64,000 bases of DNA from Methylobacter psychrophilus (lineage in GTDB: Bacteria > Pseudomonadota > Gammaproteobacteria > Methylococcales > Methylomonadaceae): positions 1 to 64,000 of the forward strand of contig NZ_JAOEGU010000005.1 of the NCBI RefSeq assembly GCF_025583945.1, given 5' to 3'. Shown here one piece after another: positions 9,381-18,531 of the stretch. The notes beneath the pieces are model-generated. The model was not told the origin of the DNA and ran no database searches. It saw only the letters and a list, made by a program, of their open reading frames with translations. Both the position numbers and the translations under genes were made by a program. The stretch's first letter is position 1, and each line of letters begins with the position of its first letter.

Positions 9381-10826
9381 ATGAAAGCAAATATCGGTTT
9401 AATCGGTCTGGCAGTAATGGGGCAAAACCTGGTTCTTAACATGAATGACCATGGTTTTAAAGTAGCGGTCTTTAATCGCACCACCAGCACCGTGGATGAA
9501 TTTTTGGACGGCCCAGCAAAAGATACCCAAATTGTCGGTACGCACTCTCTGCAAGAACTGGTTGATAGCCTTGAATCGCCACGTATTGTTATGTTGATGG
9601 TTAAAGCCGGTGATGTTGTTGATCAGTGTATTAACCAGTTGGTGCCGCTGTTGGCTGCCGGCGATATTATTATCGATGGTGGCAATTCATTGTTTACTGA
9701 TACCAATCGCCGCACTACCGCTCTTAAAGAACAGAATATTCTGTACATAGGTGCCGGAGTTTCTGGCGGTGAAGAAGGCGCAAGACATGGACCTTCAATT
9801 ATGCCGGGTGGCAATAAAGCCGCCTGGCCTACCATTAAACCTATTTTTCAGGCTATCAGTGCGCAGGTCAATGGTGCGCCTTGCTGTGAATGGGTTGGTG
9901 ATAATGGCGCAGGGCATTATGTCAAAATGGTACATAACGGCATTGAATATGGCGATATACAGTTGATCTGCGAAGCCTATCAATTGCTGTCTGAAGGCTT
10001 GGGCTTGAGTGCCGATGAAATGCAGGCGATATTTGCCGAGTGGAATAAAGGTAAATTAAGCTCTTATTTAATTGAAATAACGGCCAACATATTGGCGTTT
10101 AAAGATGAAGACGGCCTGCCTTTAGTCGATAAAATACTGGATACTGCAGGCCAAAAAGGCACCGGTAAATGGACCGGCATTAATGCGCTGGAGTTGGGCA
10201 TTCCGTTAACTCTAATTGGTGAAGCAGTATTTGCACGGTGTTTGTCCGCTCAAAAGTCAGAAAGAATTAAAGCCGCAAAGGTATTGCCTAAATGTACGCA
10301 AGTATTTTCCGGTGATAAACAAACCATGATTGATGCAATTCGTGATGCCTTGTACGCTGCCAAAATTATTTCTTATGCACAAGGTTTTCGCTTAATGCGT
10401 GAAGCGTCCAAGGACTATAATTTAGCGCTTAACTATGGTGAGATTGCGCTGATGTGGCGAGGTGGCTGTATTATTCGCAGTCAGTTTCTAAATGATATCA
10501 AGCAGGCATTTACCGATAATCCTGATCTGGAAAACCTACTACTGGCTGACTTCTTTGTTGATACCATGCAACAAGCCGATGAAGGCTGGCGTAAAGCGGT
10601 TATCTCAGGTATAAATTTAAGTATCCCTACACCGGCGTTCTCTTCTGCACTGGCGTATTATGACGGCTATCGAACAGAAAGACTGCCTGCCAATTTACTA
10701 CAGGCACAAAGAGATTATTTTGGCGCCCATACCTACGAACGTACCGACAAGCCCAGAGGTGAGTTTTTCCATACCGACTGGACCGGTCATGGTGGTAAAA
10801 CGGCATCATCTACCTATACTGCTTAA
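9381..10826 (+). CDS. gnd: 6-phosphogluconate dehydrogenase (decarboxylating)
   Basis: It oxidises 6-phosphogluconate to ribulose 5-phosphate and CO2 with NADP+, the third step of the oxidative pentose phosphate pathway. The Rossmann motif is GLIGLAVMG (residues 6-14), GVSGGEEGA lies at 126-134, and the catalytic lysine is K182 in GHYVKMVHNG. At 481 residues it is the long, NADP-dependent type. AGGAG lies 8 nt before the ATG. It is followed by a hairpin and then by zwf and pgl on the same strand. If the host uses the ribulose monophosphate cycle, the three genes would form the dissimilatory route for formaldehyde carbon; that is inference. Confidence 0.97.
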   Translation: MKANIGLIGLAVMGQNLVLNMNDHGFKVAVFNRTTSTVDEFLDGPAKDTQIVGTHSLQELVDSLESPRIVMLMVKAGDVVDQCINQLVPLLAAGDIIIDGGNSLFTDTNRRTTALKEQNILYIGAGVSGGEEGARHGPSIMPGGNKAAWPTIKPIFQAISAQVNGAPCCEWVGDNGAGHYVKMVHNGIEYGDIQLICEAYQLLSEGLGLSADEMQAIFAEWNKGKLSSYLIEITANILAFKDEDGLPLVDKILDTAGQKGTGKWTGINALELGIPLTLIGEAVFARCLSAQKSERIKAAKVLPKCTQVFSGDKQTMIDAIRDALYAAKIISYAQGFRLMREASKDYNLALNYGEIALMWRGGCIIRSQFLNDIKQAFTDNPDLENLLLADFFVDTMQQADEGWRKAVISGINLSIPTPAFSSALAYYDGYRTERLPANLLQAQRDYFGAHTYERTDKPRGEFFHTDWTGHGGKTASSTYTA

Positions 10827-10858
10827 AACAGACTACCAATTTAAAGTGGGACGATTTT

Positions 10859-10891
10859 ACAGATAACATCCCTTCAAGGGATGGTATCTGT
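10859..10891 (+). repeat. 33-bp palindromic repeat, copy 1
   Basis: Arms ACAGATAACATCCCTT and AAGGGATGGTATCTGT form a hairpin with one mismatch. The same 33 bp occurs exactly at 40124-40156. Both copies lie a few bases downstream of a plus-strand gene, here 32 bp after gnd. It may act as a transcription terminator or 3' end stabiliser. Confidence 0.85.
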
Positions 10892-10944
10892 CCTGGCTTA
10901 AGTTGATAGCCTTAAAACAGTATATAAGTTTTTAACCCTTATTA

Positions 10945-10999
10945 TTTACCACAAAGAACATGCAGCGCCTCTATAAAGCCTGGTCTTCTTCGTGGTAAA
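10945..10999. repeat. inverted repeat upstream of zwf
   Basis: TTTACCACAAAGAA (10945-10958) and TTCTTCGTGGTAAA (10986-10999) are complementary except for one position, with 27 bp between. The second arm ends 21 bp before the zwf start, so the structure could affect zwf translation or mark a regulator site. No T run follows. Confidence 0.5.
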
Positions 11000-11020
11000 C
11001 CGTTAACCGAGCCCTTCTTT

Positions 11021-12502
11021 ATGAATGCCGAACCCTGTACCTACGTTATTTTTGGAGCTACTGGAAATCTTTCCAGAATTAAATTAATGCCTGCCTTGTA
11101 TCATCTTGATGCGGCCAATCGACTACCTGAAGGGACTTGTATTGTAGGCATTGGACGCAGACCCTGGGATCAGAAAAAATGGCTGAGTGAAGTCAGGGAC
11201 ATGATTCTGCAAAAATCAGGTAATGATTTTGATGAAGCTGTTTTTCAACGGTTCAGCGACCGTCTGCAATATCATCAAGGCGATATAGAACAACCGCCCT
11301 GTTATACGGAATTGGCAGAACTACTTAACGACAAAAAATTTCCTAAAAACATTGCCTTCTATCTGTCGGTTAGTCCCTCAGAATTTGGCAACGTCATGGA
11401 GATGTTAAGCAATAATCAGTTATTTGATGAAGAATACGGTTGGCGACGGGTCATCATTGAAAAACCTTTCGGTTATGATCTGGATAGCGCTCAGGCCTTA
11501 CAAAAACGCATTAGTCACTATTTAACGGAAGAGCAAATTTATCGCATTGATCATTATCTGGGTAAAGGAATGGTGCAAAATGTACTGGTATTTCGTTTTG
11601 CCAACATTATGCTGGAACCTATCTGGAACCGTAATTACATCGACCATATTCAAATCACTCATTCTGAAGAAATCGGTATCGACAGTCGGGGCGAGTATTA
11701 TAACGGTGCCGGTGCAATGCGTGATATGTTGCAAAGCCATCTGCTACAATTGCTGACCTTGGTAACCATGGAACCGCCAGCTTCAATGGAAGCGGAATCC
11801 TTGCGTGATGAAAAAGTTAAAGTATTAAAATCAATTCGCCCTATTCCTAAAGAAGCCGTACATGGCCATGCCTTTCGAGGTCAATACTCACAGGGTCATA
11901 TTAAAGGTGAAAAGGTCAATAGCTATCTACAGGAAGAAGCCATTCCCGCAAATAGTGTCACCGAAACCTATGCGTCCATGAAGCTGTATATAGACAACTG
12001 GCGCTGGCGCGGTGTGCCCATGTATTTGCGTACTGGTAAACGCATGGCTAAAGCGCAATCGACTATTTCGATTTGCTTTCGCCACCCGCCGTTACAATTT
12101 TTCCGTGATACCGATGTACAGTGTATGAACCAGAATTGGATATTATTAGGGATACAGCCTGAAGAATGCATTCGTATTGAAATGACGGTAAAAGAACCCG
12201 GCCTGGAAATGAGCACCAGAACCAGCAGTCTGGATGCCAGCTTTAGAAATGATGATGAAAAAGCCATTGATGCTTATGAAGACTTGTTACTGGATGTTTT
12301 GAAAGGCGATAGATCGCTCTTCCTGCGCTTTGATGAAGTCGAATATGCCTGGCGTATTGTTGACCCTATCCTGCAAACCTGGGCGATGGAACGTGACTAT
12401 ATTGCCACTTATCCTGCGGGTTCCTGGGGACCTGAAGACAGCCGTCTATTTGATAAAAGCGCTCAATCCTGGCGCAGTTCTTTAACACCGGAGTGTAAAT
12501 AA
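11021..12502 (+). CDS. zwf: glucose-6-phosphate 1-dehydrogenase
   Basis: It oxidises glucose 6-phosphate to 6-phosphogluconolactone, the entry step of the oxidative pentose phosphate pathway. The nucleotide-binding GATGNLS is at residues 12-18 and the substrate and catalytic motif RIDHYLGKG at 175-183 (K182). The 493 residues match the usual length. The stop codon is immediately followed by the ATG of pgl, so the pair is translationally linked. It lies 194 bp downstream of gnd, separated by two hairpins, and may have its own promoter there. Confidence 0.97.
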   Translation: MNAEPCTYVIFGATGNLSRIKLMPALYHLDAANRLPEGTCIVGIGRRPWDQKKWLSEVRDMILQKSGNDFDEAVFQRFSDRLQYHQGDIEQPPCYTELAELLNDKKFPKNIAFYLSVSPSEFGNVMEMLSNNQLFDEEYGWRRVIIEKPFGYDLDSAQALQKRISHYLTEEQIYRIDHYLGKGMVQNVLVFRFANIMLEPIWNRNYIDHIQITHSEEIGIDSRGEYYNGAGAMRDMLQSHLLQLLTLVTMEPPASMEAESLRDEKVKVLKSIRPIPKEAVHGHAFRGQYSQGHIKGEKVNSYLQEEAIPANSVTETYASMKLYIDNWRWRGVPMYLRTGKRMAKAQSTISICFRHPPLQFFRDTDVQCMNQNWILLGIQPEECIRIEMTVKEPGLEMSTRTSSLDASFRNDDEKAIDAYEDLLLDVLKGDRSLFLRFDEVEYAWRIVDPILQTWAMERDYIATYPAGSWGPEDSRLFDKSAQSWRSSLTPECK

Positions 12503-13186
12503 ATGCAACATAACAGTCTCTGGCACACTATGGAAACAGCCGACCAGGTCGCTGTAGCCGCTTATCAACAAATTCTTGAGTGTGCCGAACATGCCATTGC
12601 CGAACATGGCAGTTTTAAATTGGTGTTAGCCGGCGGTAGTACACCGGAAAAAGTGTATCACTTATTGGCTAAGGCAAATGCTGACTGGGCCAAATGGTTT
12701 ATCTACTATGGTGACGAGCGTTGCTTGCCAATAGACCATGCCGATAGAAACAGCCTGGCGGCAACCCAGGCTTTTCTTGAAAAAGTAGCTATTCCCAACA
12801 TGCAGATTTTTACGATCCCTGCTGAACTGGGCCCTGAACAAGGTGCTAAAAAATATCAACAAGTCGTCGCGGCTGCCCTCCCCTTTGATATGGTTTTATT
12901 GGGTATGGGTGAAGATGGTCATACTGCCAGCTTGTTTCCGGGACATCAGCACCAGGAAGATGAATTGGCACACGCGGTTTATAACTCACCAAAACCACCA
13001 CCAGAACGGGTTTCCATTAGTGCAAAGGCCTTAAGTAACACACAACAACTGATCTTCCTGATTACTGGCACAAACAAACAGGAAGCCGTTAAAAACTGGC
13101 GTTCAGGTCAGGATTTACCCGTTGCAACAATAAGCGCCAAGAATCCTGTCGATATTTATATTGATAGGGACGCATATAATCCTTAA
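12503..13186 (+). CDS. pgl: 6-phosphogluconolactonase
   Basis: It hydrolyses 6-phosphogluconolactone, the product of the adjacent zwf enzyme. The protein is of the DevB/NagB-like type: LAGGSTPEKVYHLL near residue 40, YYGDERCLP near 70, and GMGEDGHTASLFPGH near 135, the conserved sugar-phosphate site. The 227 residues are typical. It starts directly at the zwf stop codon and is followed by a hairpin at 13207, probably the end of the operon. Confidence 0.95.
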   Translation: MQHNSLWHTMETADQVAVAAYQQILECAEHAIAEHGSFKLVLAGGSTPEKVYHLLAKANADWAKWFIYYGDERCLPIDHADRNSLAATQAFLEKVAIPNMQIFTIPAELGPEQGAKKYQQVVAAALPFDMVLLGMGEDGHTASLFPGHQHQEDELAHAVYNSPKPPPERVSISAKALSNTQQLIFLITGTNKQEAVKNWRSGQDLPVATISAKNPVDIYIDRDAYNP

Positions 13187-13206
13187 AAACAACAGGTAAA
13201 CCAACA

Positions 13207-13234
13207 GGGTGCGCCTATCAGAAAAGGCGCATCC
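13207..13234 (+). terminator. hairpin after pgl
   Basis: GGGTGCGCCT pairs with AGGCGCATCC around an 8-nt loop, 20 bp after the pgl stop. The T content after the stem is modest (AATTTGTT), so termination is likely but not certain. Confidence 0.55.
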
Positions 13235-13312
13235 AATTTGTTAGGGAGCGCTTAATGTCTTAGTGCATCCTATATTACCTCTGCGTTACTCTCCCTGCTG
13301 ATTGTTAAAATA

Positions 13313-14380
13313 ATGCACAATATTATTGTTCACCACCCCAAGGATTTGACAATCGACTGGGCTCAACGCGTAGTTAATCAACATAACACGGATATAGTGG
13401 TTTCCGGTGTGGACATTACCTCTGTTGATATTGCCACGACAACACGCATACGTATCAAAGTGGAACACAATGAACCCTCTCTTTTACCCGAACAGTGGTT
13501 TGTAAAGCTCCCGTCTATGGCCTGGCAAGCAAGGTTAATCACCGCATTACCAAGACTATTACATACCGAGGTGCGCTTTTATAATGAAGTGGCTCACTCT
13601 GTATCAGTGACTGTACCGCATTTTTTGGCAGCGCAGAGCAAGCTTGGCAGGGGGGCAACACTAGTTCTTACTGATGTAACTGAATTTGGAGCCATTCCGG
13701 GTAGTCCAGGTGATGCCCTGACATTGACTCAAGCAACCAGAGTTGTCGAACAACTGGCAAAATTCCATGCCTGTTTTTGGAATAAAGGCTGTATCAATCA
13801 TAGCTATCCATGGCTGGCAGGTCCCGTTCGCAGTCTGGAAGACTTTTTAGGCACCGCCATGGCAGTGCCGTTAATGAAAAGAGGCCTGCAACAAGCTGGT
13901 GAACTCGTGCCCTTTAAGCTTTACGCACAAGCCATTCATTATGCCCGTAATCGCAGGCAAGCAATGCGCTTTCTTACACAAGCCCAACAAACTCTGGTTC
14001 ATCATGATTGCCACCCCGGCAATATATTCTGGAATCAATCTCAACCGGGCCTTCTCGATTGGCAGTTGATCCGTTTTAGTGAGGGGATAAGTGATATTGC
14101 CTACTTCCTGTCTGTCTCCCTAAACACCGAGACCCGACGTCTTCATGAAGCGAGCCTTATAGCAATTTATGCTCAATGTCTTCAGGACAACGGCATTGCC
14201 GGTATTGATGTCAATATTCTGCAGCAAAGATATCGCGCTCATCTCATCTATCCCTTTGAAGCAATGATTATAACACTGGCAATCGGCGGTATGATGAACC
14301 TACAGAGCAACCATGAACTGATACGCCGAACTGCGGCGGCAATAGAAGATCTTGATGCCTTTTCTGCGATACCGCTATAA
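13313..14380 (+). CDS. aminoglycoside/ecdysteroid kinase-like phosphotransferase
   Basis: A protein-kinase-like fold enzyme of the APH/EcKinase-like group. The catalytic loop is LVHHDCHPGNIFW (HxDxxxxN) and the metal-binding motif is LLDWQLIRFSEGISDIAYFL. The N-terminal lobe holds WFVKLPSM, where the lysine is the likely ATP ligand. At 355 residues it fits the bacterial EcKinase-like proteins, whose substrates are mostly unknown small alcohols. No ribosome binding site is obvious before the ATG. It stands alone; nothing around it names a substrate. Confidence 0.75.
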   Translation: MHNIIVHHPKDLTIDWAQRVVNQHNTDIVVSGVDITSVDIATTTRIRIKVEHNEPSLLPEQWFVKLPSMAWQARLITALPRLLHTEVRFYNEVAHSVSVTVPHFLAAQSKLGRGATLVLTDVTEFGAIPGSPGDALTLTQATRVVEQLAKFHACFWNKGCINHSYPWLAGPVRSLEDFLGTAMAVPLMKRGLQQAGELVPFKLYAQAIHYARNRRQAMRFLTQAQQTLVHHDCHPGNIFWNQSQPGLLDWQLIRFSEGISDIAYFLSVSLNTETRRLHEASLIAIYAQCLQDNGIAGIDVNILQQRYRAHLIYPFEAMIITLAIGGMMNLQSNHELIRRTAAAIEDLDAFSAIPL

Positions 14381-14671
14381 CTAAATATAGCCAAAATATC
14401 AGTACAGTTAGTAGCTGATAAATCATTTAAATGCTTTCTGTAACAACTGCTTTAAATCCTGTTACCGGACTCGTTTATTACCCATAACACTCAGAAGGTT
14501 TACACAAGCCTTTATCAATCCCTCTCAACTTGTAATACAATACCCGACGTTATGCTGATTGAACTATTAACCATCAAAAAACTGAACTGATGTTTCAATG
14601 TTAATAAGCCAACAAATAGACTGTTATAGCAGGCAGTATTTAATAAATATAAAAGAGGGGGGTACAGCTTT

Positions 14672-15427
14672 ATGTGTTGGAGTGGTGAAGCGTCAGGCGT
14701 TTTAGCTATCGCAGGTTTGAGTACGGCAGCTTATGTTGCACTTAAACAAGGGGAATCGAAAGAACTTTGGATTCCGTTAACTTATTTTGCCTTAATGGAG
14801 TTATTACAGGCAGTAACTTATGTCTATATCGATTTATGTGATAATCCGAATAATCAGATACTCACGCTTTTAGGTTATTTACACGTCGCGTTTCAGCCAT
14901 TTTTTGTCAATATGGTCGCGATGTATTTCATTCCGGTTAGTGTCAAATTAAAAATCAGAACAACGGTTTATACAATTTGTGCAATAGGCTCAATAGCCAT
15001 GCTTATCAAAATGTATCCATTTGCCTGGGCCGGTACCTGTAACATTGGTGTCGAAGGTTTTTGCGGACCCGCAGTCTGTTCAACGTCCGGTTCTTGGCAT
15101 ATTGCCTGGCAAATGCCTCTAAACGGCCTCATGTCAGATCCTGTTAAATGGTTATTTGGTTTTAACTGGGGACTGCATGCATTCACCTATATTCTGGTGT
15201 CTTTTTATATGCCGTTAATGTATGGTTCATGGCGTTTTGTGGCTTTTCATTATCTGATTGGTCCGTTTATTTCAGATATTACCACCACAGATCCCAATGA
15301 ATATGCTGCCGTCTGGTGCCTGTTTTCTATCGCTCTTTGTGTATCAGTGATTAAATCACCTATCAGAAAATTTTTACACGTTAAAAAGTGGCCTTTTTAT
15401 AAAACTGAAATTGGCGATTCACTTTAG
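14672..15427 (+). CDS. MCWS-type multi-spanning membrane protein (DUF5765-like)
   Basis: The protein begins MCWSGEASGVLAIAG and has about seven hydrophobic helices, with a Cys-rich external stretch (GTCNIGVEGFCGPAVCSTSGSW) between the fourth and fifth. The MCWS start followed by small residues is the hallmark of a family of uncharacterised membrane proteins, probably DUF5765; that label is from memory. A purine-rich GAGGGGGG lies about 9 nt before the ATG. It is monocistronic and converges with amrS over a strong hairpin. Function unknown. Confidence 0.6.
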   Translation: MCWSGEASGVLAIAGLSTAAYVALKQGESKELWIPLTYFALMELLQAVTYVYIDLCDNPNNQILTLLGYLHVAFQPFFVNMVAMYFIPVSVKLKIRTTVYTICAIGSIAMLIKMYPFAWAGTCNIGVEGFCGPAVCSTSGSWHIAWQMPLNGLMSDPVKWLFGFNWGLHAFTYILVSFYMPLMYGSWRFVAFHYLIGPFISDITTTDPNEYAAVWCLFSIALCVSVIKSPIRKFLHVKKWPFYKTEIGDSL

Positions 15428-15477
15428 CTTGTGTAAGCATTACTTTCTGTTAACCGCTTTTTAGCTATCATTAAAAA

Positions 15478-15514
15478 TACGAAGATCACAAAAACAATTA
15501 TTGTGATCTTCGTA
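15478..15514 (-). terminator. 14-bp perfect hairpin between convergent genes
   Basis: TACGAAGATCACAA (15478-15491) and TTGTGATCTTCGTA (15501-15514) are perfect complements. On the minus strand the stem is followed by TTTTTA, so it fits a terminator for amrS; it may also stop the plus-strand membrane-protein transcript. Confidence 0.7.
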
Positions 15515-15538
15515 GTGAGTTAACAGCAATCATGTTGC

Positions 15539-16624
15539 TCAACTCATAATAACGGCTTTTCGTTTTGCGCCCCAGTTTCCAGGCTTTGGATTAAATATCC
15601 CGGCACAACGCACCCCACAAAAACGACAACATCCTGCCGCATCCAGATTCCATTCTGACAGTTCATACCAGTCACGACCTATCAATAACTTGCCGCAACC
15701 GTGACAATAAGTACTGTCTGCCGACTTGTCATGCACATTACCCACATAGGCATAATGCACACCATTTTTTAAAGCAATCTGCCGTGCCTGTAATAACGAT
15801 GATATCGGTGTCGGTGGCTTGTCGAGCATCTTCCAGTCAGGATGAAAGGCCGTAAAATGCATAGGTACATCCGGCCCCAGATTTTCAACCACCCATTGGG
15901 TCATTGCTTCAATCTCGGCTTCCGTATCATTCTCGCCAGGAATAAGTAACGTCGTTAACTCCAACCAGGTAGACGTTTCGTGCTTGATATATTGTAGCGT
16001 TTCCAATACCGGTTGTAGGTGACCGCCAGTAATGTGGTGATAAAAATGCTCGCTAAAAGCTTTTAAATCAATATTAGCGGCATCCATCCATTGATAAAAT
16101 TCAGCTCGGGGCTGCGCACAGACGTAACCTGCTGAAACTGCCACTGATTTTATGCCAAGATCTCTGCAGGCCTGAGCAGTATCAATCGCATATTCATGAA
16201 AAACGACCGGATCATTGTAGGTATAAGCAACGCTGTCACAACCATAGTCTAGCGCAGCCTGGGCAATTGCGTCGGGAGATGCCTTACTCATCAGGGTATC
16301 CATTTCCCGCGATTTACTGATATCCCAGTTCTGGCAAAACTTACAGGCGAGATTACAACCCGCCGTACCGAATGAAAATACCGGTGTGCCAGGTAAAAAA
16401 TGATTCAACGGTTTCTTTTCAATAGGATCAATAGCAAAACCACTGGACCTACCATAACTGGTCATAACAAGCTGATCATCCAGATTCTGCCTGACGAAGC
16501 ACAAACCACGCTGGTCTTTGTGCAACTTGCAAAATCTCGGACAGAGATCGCATTGAATACGGCCATCATCCAAGCTGTGCCAATAGCGTGTTTTCACTGT
16601 GTCATGGGTAATAAAAGCAGTCAT
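15539..16624 (-). CDS. amrS: AmmeMemoRadiSam system radical SAM enzyme
   Basis: A radical SAM protein with the 4Fe-4S motif CNLACKFC (C90, C94, C97) and an N-terminal cysteine cluster (CDLCPRFC, C25-C32, then C42). CHGCG and CCRFCGVRC lie near the C-terminus. I choose the second of two near ATGs (16624), because AGGAG is 7 nt before it but only 1 nt before the first (16630). AmrS proteins co-occur with AmrA (AMMECR1) and AmrB (MEMO1); the chemistry of the set is unresolved. Here amrS is divergent from amrB-amrA across about 150 bp, so the three are probably controlled from one intergenic region. Confidence 0.93.
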   Translation of the reverse strand: MTAFITHDTVKTRYWHSLDDGRIQCDLCPRFCKLHKDQRGLCFVRQNLDDQLVMTSYGRSSGFAIDPIEKKPLNHFLPGTPVFSFGTAGCNLACKFCQNWDISKSREMDTLMSKASPDAIAQAALDYGCDSVAYTYNDPVVFHEYAIDTAQACRDLGIKSVAVSAGYVCAQPRAEFYQWMDAANIDLKAFSEHFYHHITGGHLQPVLETLQYIKHETSTWLELTTLLIPGENDTEAEIEAMTQWVVENLGPDVPMHFTAFHPDWKMLDKPPTPISSLLQARQIALKNGVHYAYVGNVHDKSADSTYCHGCGKLLIGRDWYELSEWNLDAAGCCRFCGVRCAGIFNPKPGNWGAKRKAVIMS

Positions 16625-16773
16625 TACCATTCTCCTGGAACCGTTAATAAATCATCTTGTCAGAACACAGCATTAACATGTAATATCTGTGGCAAAGATA
16701 TTAGCATAAAATATTTACTCTTGATTTGCAAAGATTACTATAAATCTTTTACTGAAAAATAAAGGACAAGCTC

Positions 16774-17553
16774 ATGAACAGACAACCCGCAGTCGCAGGA
16801 ACTTTTTATCCTTCCAACCCGATACAATTACATCAAATGCTGGACAGTTATTTAAACGAGGCTGAAACGAGTGCGAAAACTCCCAAAGCCATTATTGCTC
16901 CACATGCCGGCTATATTTATTCAGGTCCCGTTGCTGCAACGGCCTATGCCCGATTAAAAAAAGCGCATGACTTGATTACCCGCGTTGTTATTATTGGCCC
17001 TTCTCATCGCGTTGCTTTTAAGGGACTGGCGGTAAGCAAGGCGCAAGCATTTATTACCCCGTTAGGCTCTATTACTGTCGACCAGAAAGCCATAGAAATG
17101 ATAGCTAAACTCCCCTTTGTTGATTACCTTGAGGAGGCCCATACCCATGAGCATAGCCTGGAAGTCCATTTGCCTTTTTTACAGGAAATGCTGGATGATT
17201 TTACCATCGTACCCATTGTCGCTGGCGATGCCTCACCGGAACAAGTGAGCCAGGTTATTGAAACACTGTGGGGCGGCAATGAAACATTGATTGTTATTAG
17301 CTCTGACTTGAGTCATTATCACGACTATGAATTCGCCAAACAACTCGACAAAGCAACCAGTCAGATCATAGAACATCTGCAATATGAACGGCTTGCTGAT
17401 GGCTCCGCCTGCGGTAAAGTGCCGGTAAGCGGATTGTTAAAGCTGGCACGGGAAAAATCACTCACTATTAAAACAGTTGACCTGCGCAACTCCGGCGATA
17501 CCGCTGGAGATAAAAACAGAGTCGTAGGATATGGCGCTTATGTCATTGAATAA
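16774..17553 (+). CDS. amrB: AmmeMemoRadiSam system protein B (MEMO1 family)
   Basis: A MEMO1-type protein of 259 residues, homologous to metal-dependent dioxygenases. It keeps the conserved histidines in APHAGYIYSG and PSHRVAFKG, the segment SSDLSHYHDYE, and the cysteine in GSACGKVPVSGLL. AAGGA lies 9 nt before the ATG. It overlaps amrA and is divergent from amrS. The MEMO fold probably binds a metal and acts with AmrA and AmrS on a shared substrate; the reaction is not established. Confidence 0.93.
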   Translation: MNRQPAVAGTFYPSNPIQLHQMLDSYLNEAETSAKTPKAIIAPHAGYIYSGPVAATAYARLKKAHDLITRVVIIGPSHRVAFKGLAVSKAQAFITPLGSITVDQKAIEMIAKLPFVDYLEEAHTHEHSLEVHLPFLQEMLDDFTIVPIVAGDASPEQVSQVIETLWGGNETLIVISSDLSHYHDYEFAKQLDKATSQIIEHLQYERLADGSACGKVPVSGLLKLAREKSLTIKTVDLRNSGDTAGDKNRVVGYGAYVIE

Positions 17554-18097
17554 AGAACATCAACAACAATTGCTGAATGTAGCCAAAAGCTCCATTCAGC
17601 ATGGTTTGCAAACCGGTCGGCCATTGACAATTAATTTAGCCGATTTCCCGACTGCATTGACTGAACATCGGGCTACCTTTGTTACCTTGCAAAAAAACCA
17701 TCAACTGCGCGGTTGCATTGGGATGTTGGAAGCAGTCAGACCACTGGTTGAGGACATTGCAGAGAATGCTTTTTTAGCCGCTTTCAAAGATCCTCGTTTT
17801 ATGCCTCTGACAGAAGATGAATTCGGTGAACTGGAAATACACTTGTCCATACTCACACCAGCAGAAGCGGTTTCATTTACCTCTGAACAGGACTTAATAA
17901 CCCGACTACAGCCTGGCATAGATGGTTTAATATTAGAAGAAGGTCGAAAGCGTGGAACCTTTCTGCCTTCAGTATGGGAGCAATTACCCGAGCCTGAAGA
18001 ATTTCTACAGCATTTAAAACAAAAAGCAGGATTAGCACCCAATTACTGGTCGAAAAATATCAAAATTTATCGCTATCGAACCGAAATGATAGGTTGA
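17540..18097 (+). CDS. amrA: AmmeMemoRadiSam system protein A (AMMECR1 family)
   Basis: An AMMECR1-domain protein with the family signature LRGCIGMLEA near residue 52 and AFKDPRFMPLTEDE near 80. Two ATGs are possible, 17531 and 17540; the AGGAT sequence is at normal distance only from the second. Its start lies inside the last codons of amrB, so the two are translationally coupled. The biochemical role of the AMMECR1 fold is unknown; the conserved LRGCIG strip is thought to be functional. Confidence 0.92.
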   Translation: MSLNKEHQQQLLNVAKSSIQHGLQTGRPLTINLADFPTALTEHRATFVTLQKNHQLRGCIGMLEAVRPLVEDIAENAFLAAFKDPRFMPLTEDEFGELEIHLSILTPAEAVSFTSEQDLITRLQPGIDGLILEEGRKRGTFLPSVWEQLPEPEEFLQHLKQKAGLAPNYWSKNIKIYRYRTEMIG

Positions 18098-18531
18098 GTA
18101 TTTATAATTGATGCAGCTCATATCTACTGCAAACATACAGTCCACGAAAGACACAAAAAAATGACTAAAGAAACAGGCAAAAAACCATACTATCAATTAC
18201 AAGCAAGGTTCTGTTAACGTTTTGTCTAAAAAATTAAACCAAATTTTTCAATTAGATAATTTAAAATGTAATTTTTTAATCATAATTTTCTTAAAGCAGC
18301 AAAACGACCAATTTTGGTTATTTTCTGAGTGGCCTGTAAAAAAATGCGCCTTGTATAGTAGATATTGACTGTGATAAAGTTTGGTTACGTTATTGCTAAT
18401 ATTGTTTAAATTTCTTTATCACCACTCAAGTCCGATTGTTTTCTTTTTCCCGTTCAAGCCATCGTTCTAAATGTTTTACCCCGCTTTACCAGTAACTCGG
18501 TTATTTTAATAACTGAAATGGAAAAATTAAA
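18098..18531. other. 434-bp AT-rich gap without a gene
   Basis: Between amrA and the next exported protein. I see no open frame with a ribosome binding site, no strong hairpin and no convincing promoter spacing, only AT-rich sequence. It presumably holds the promoter of the gene at 18532. Confidence 0.5.
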
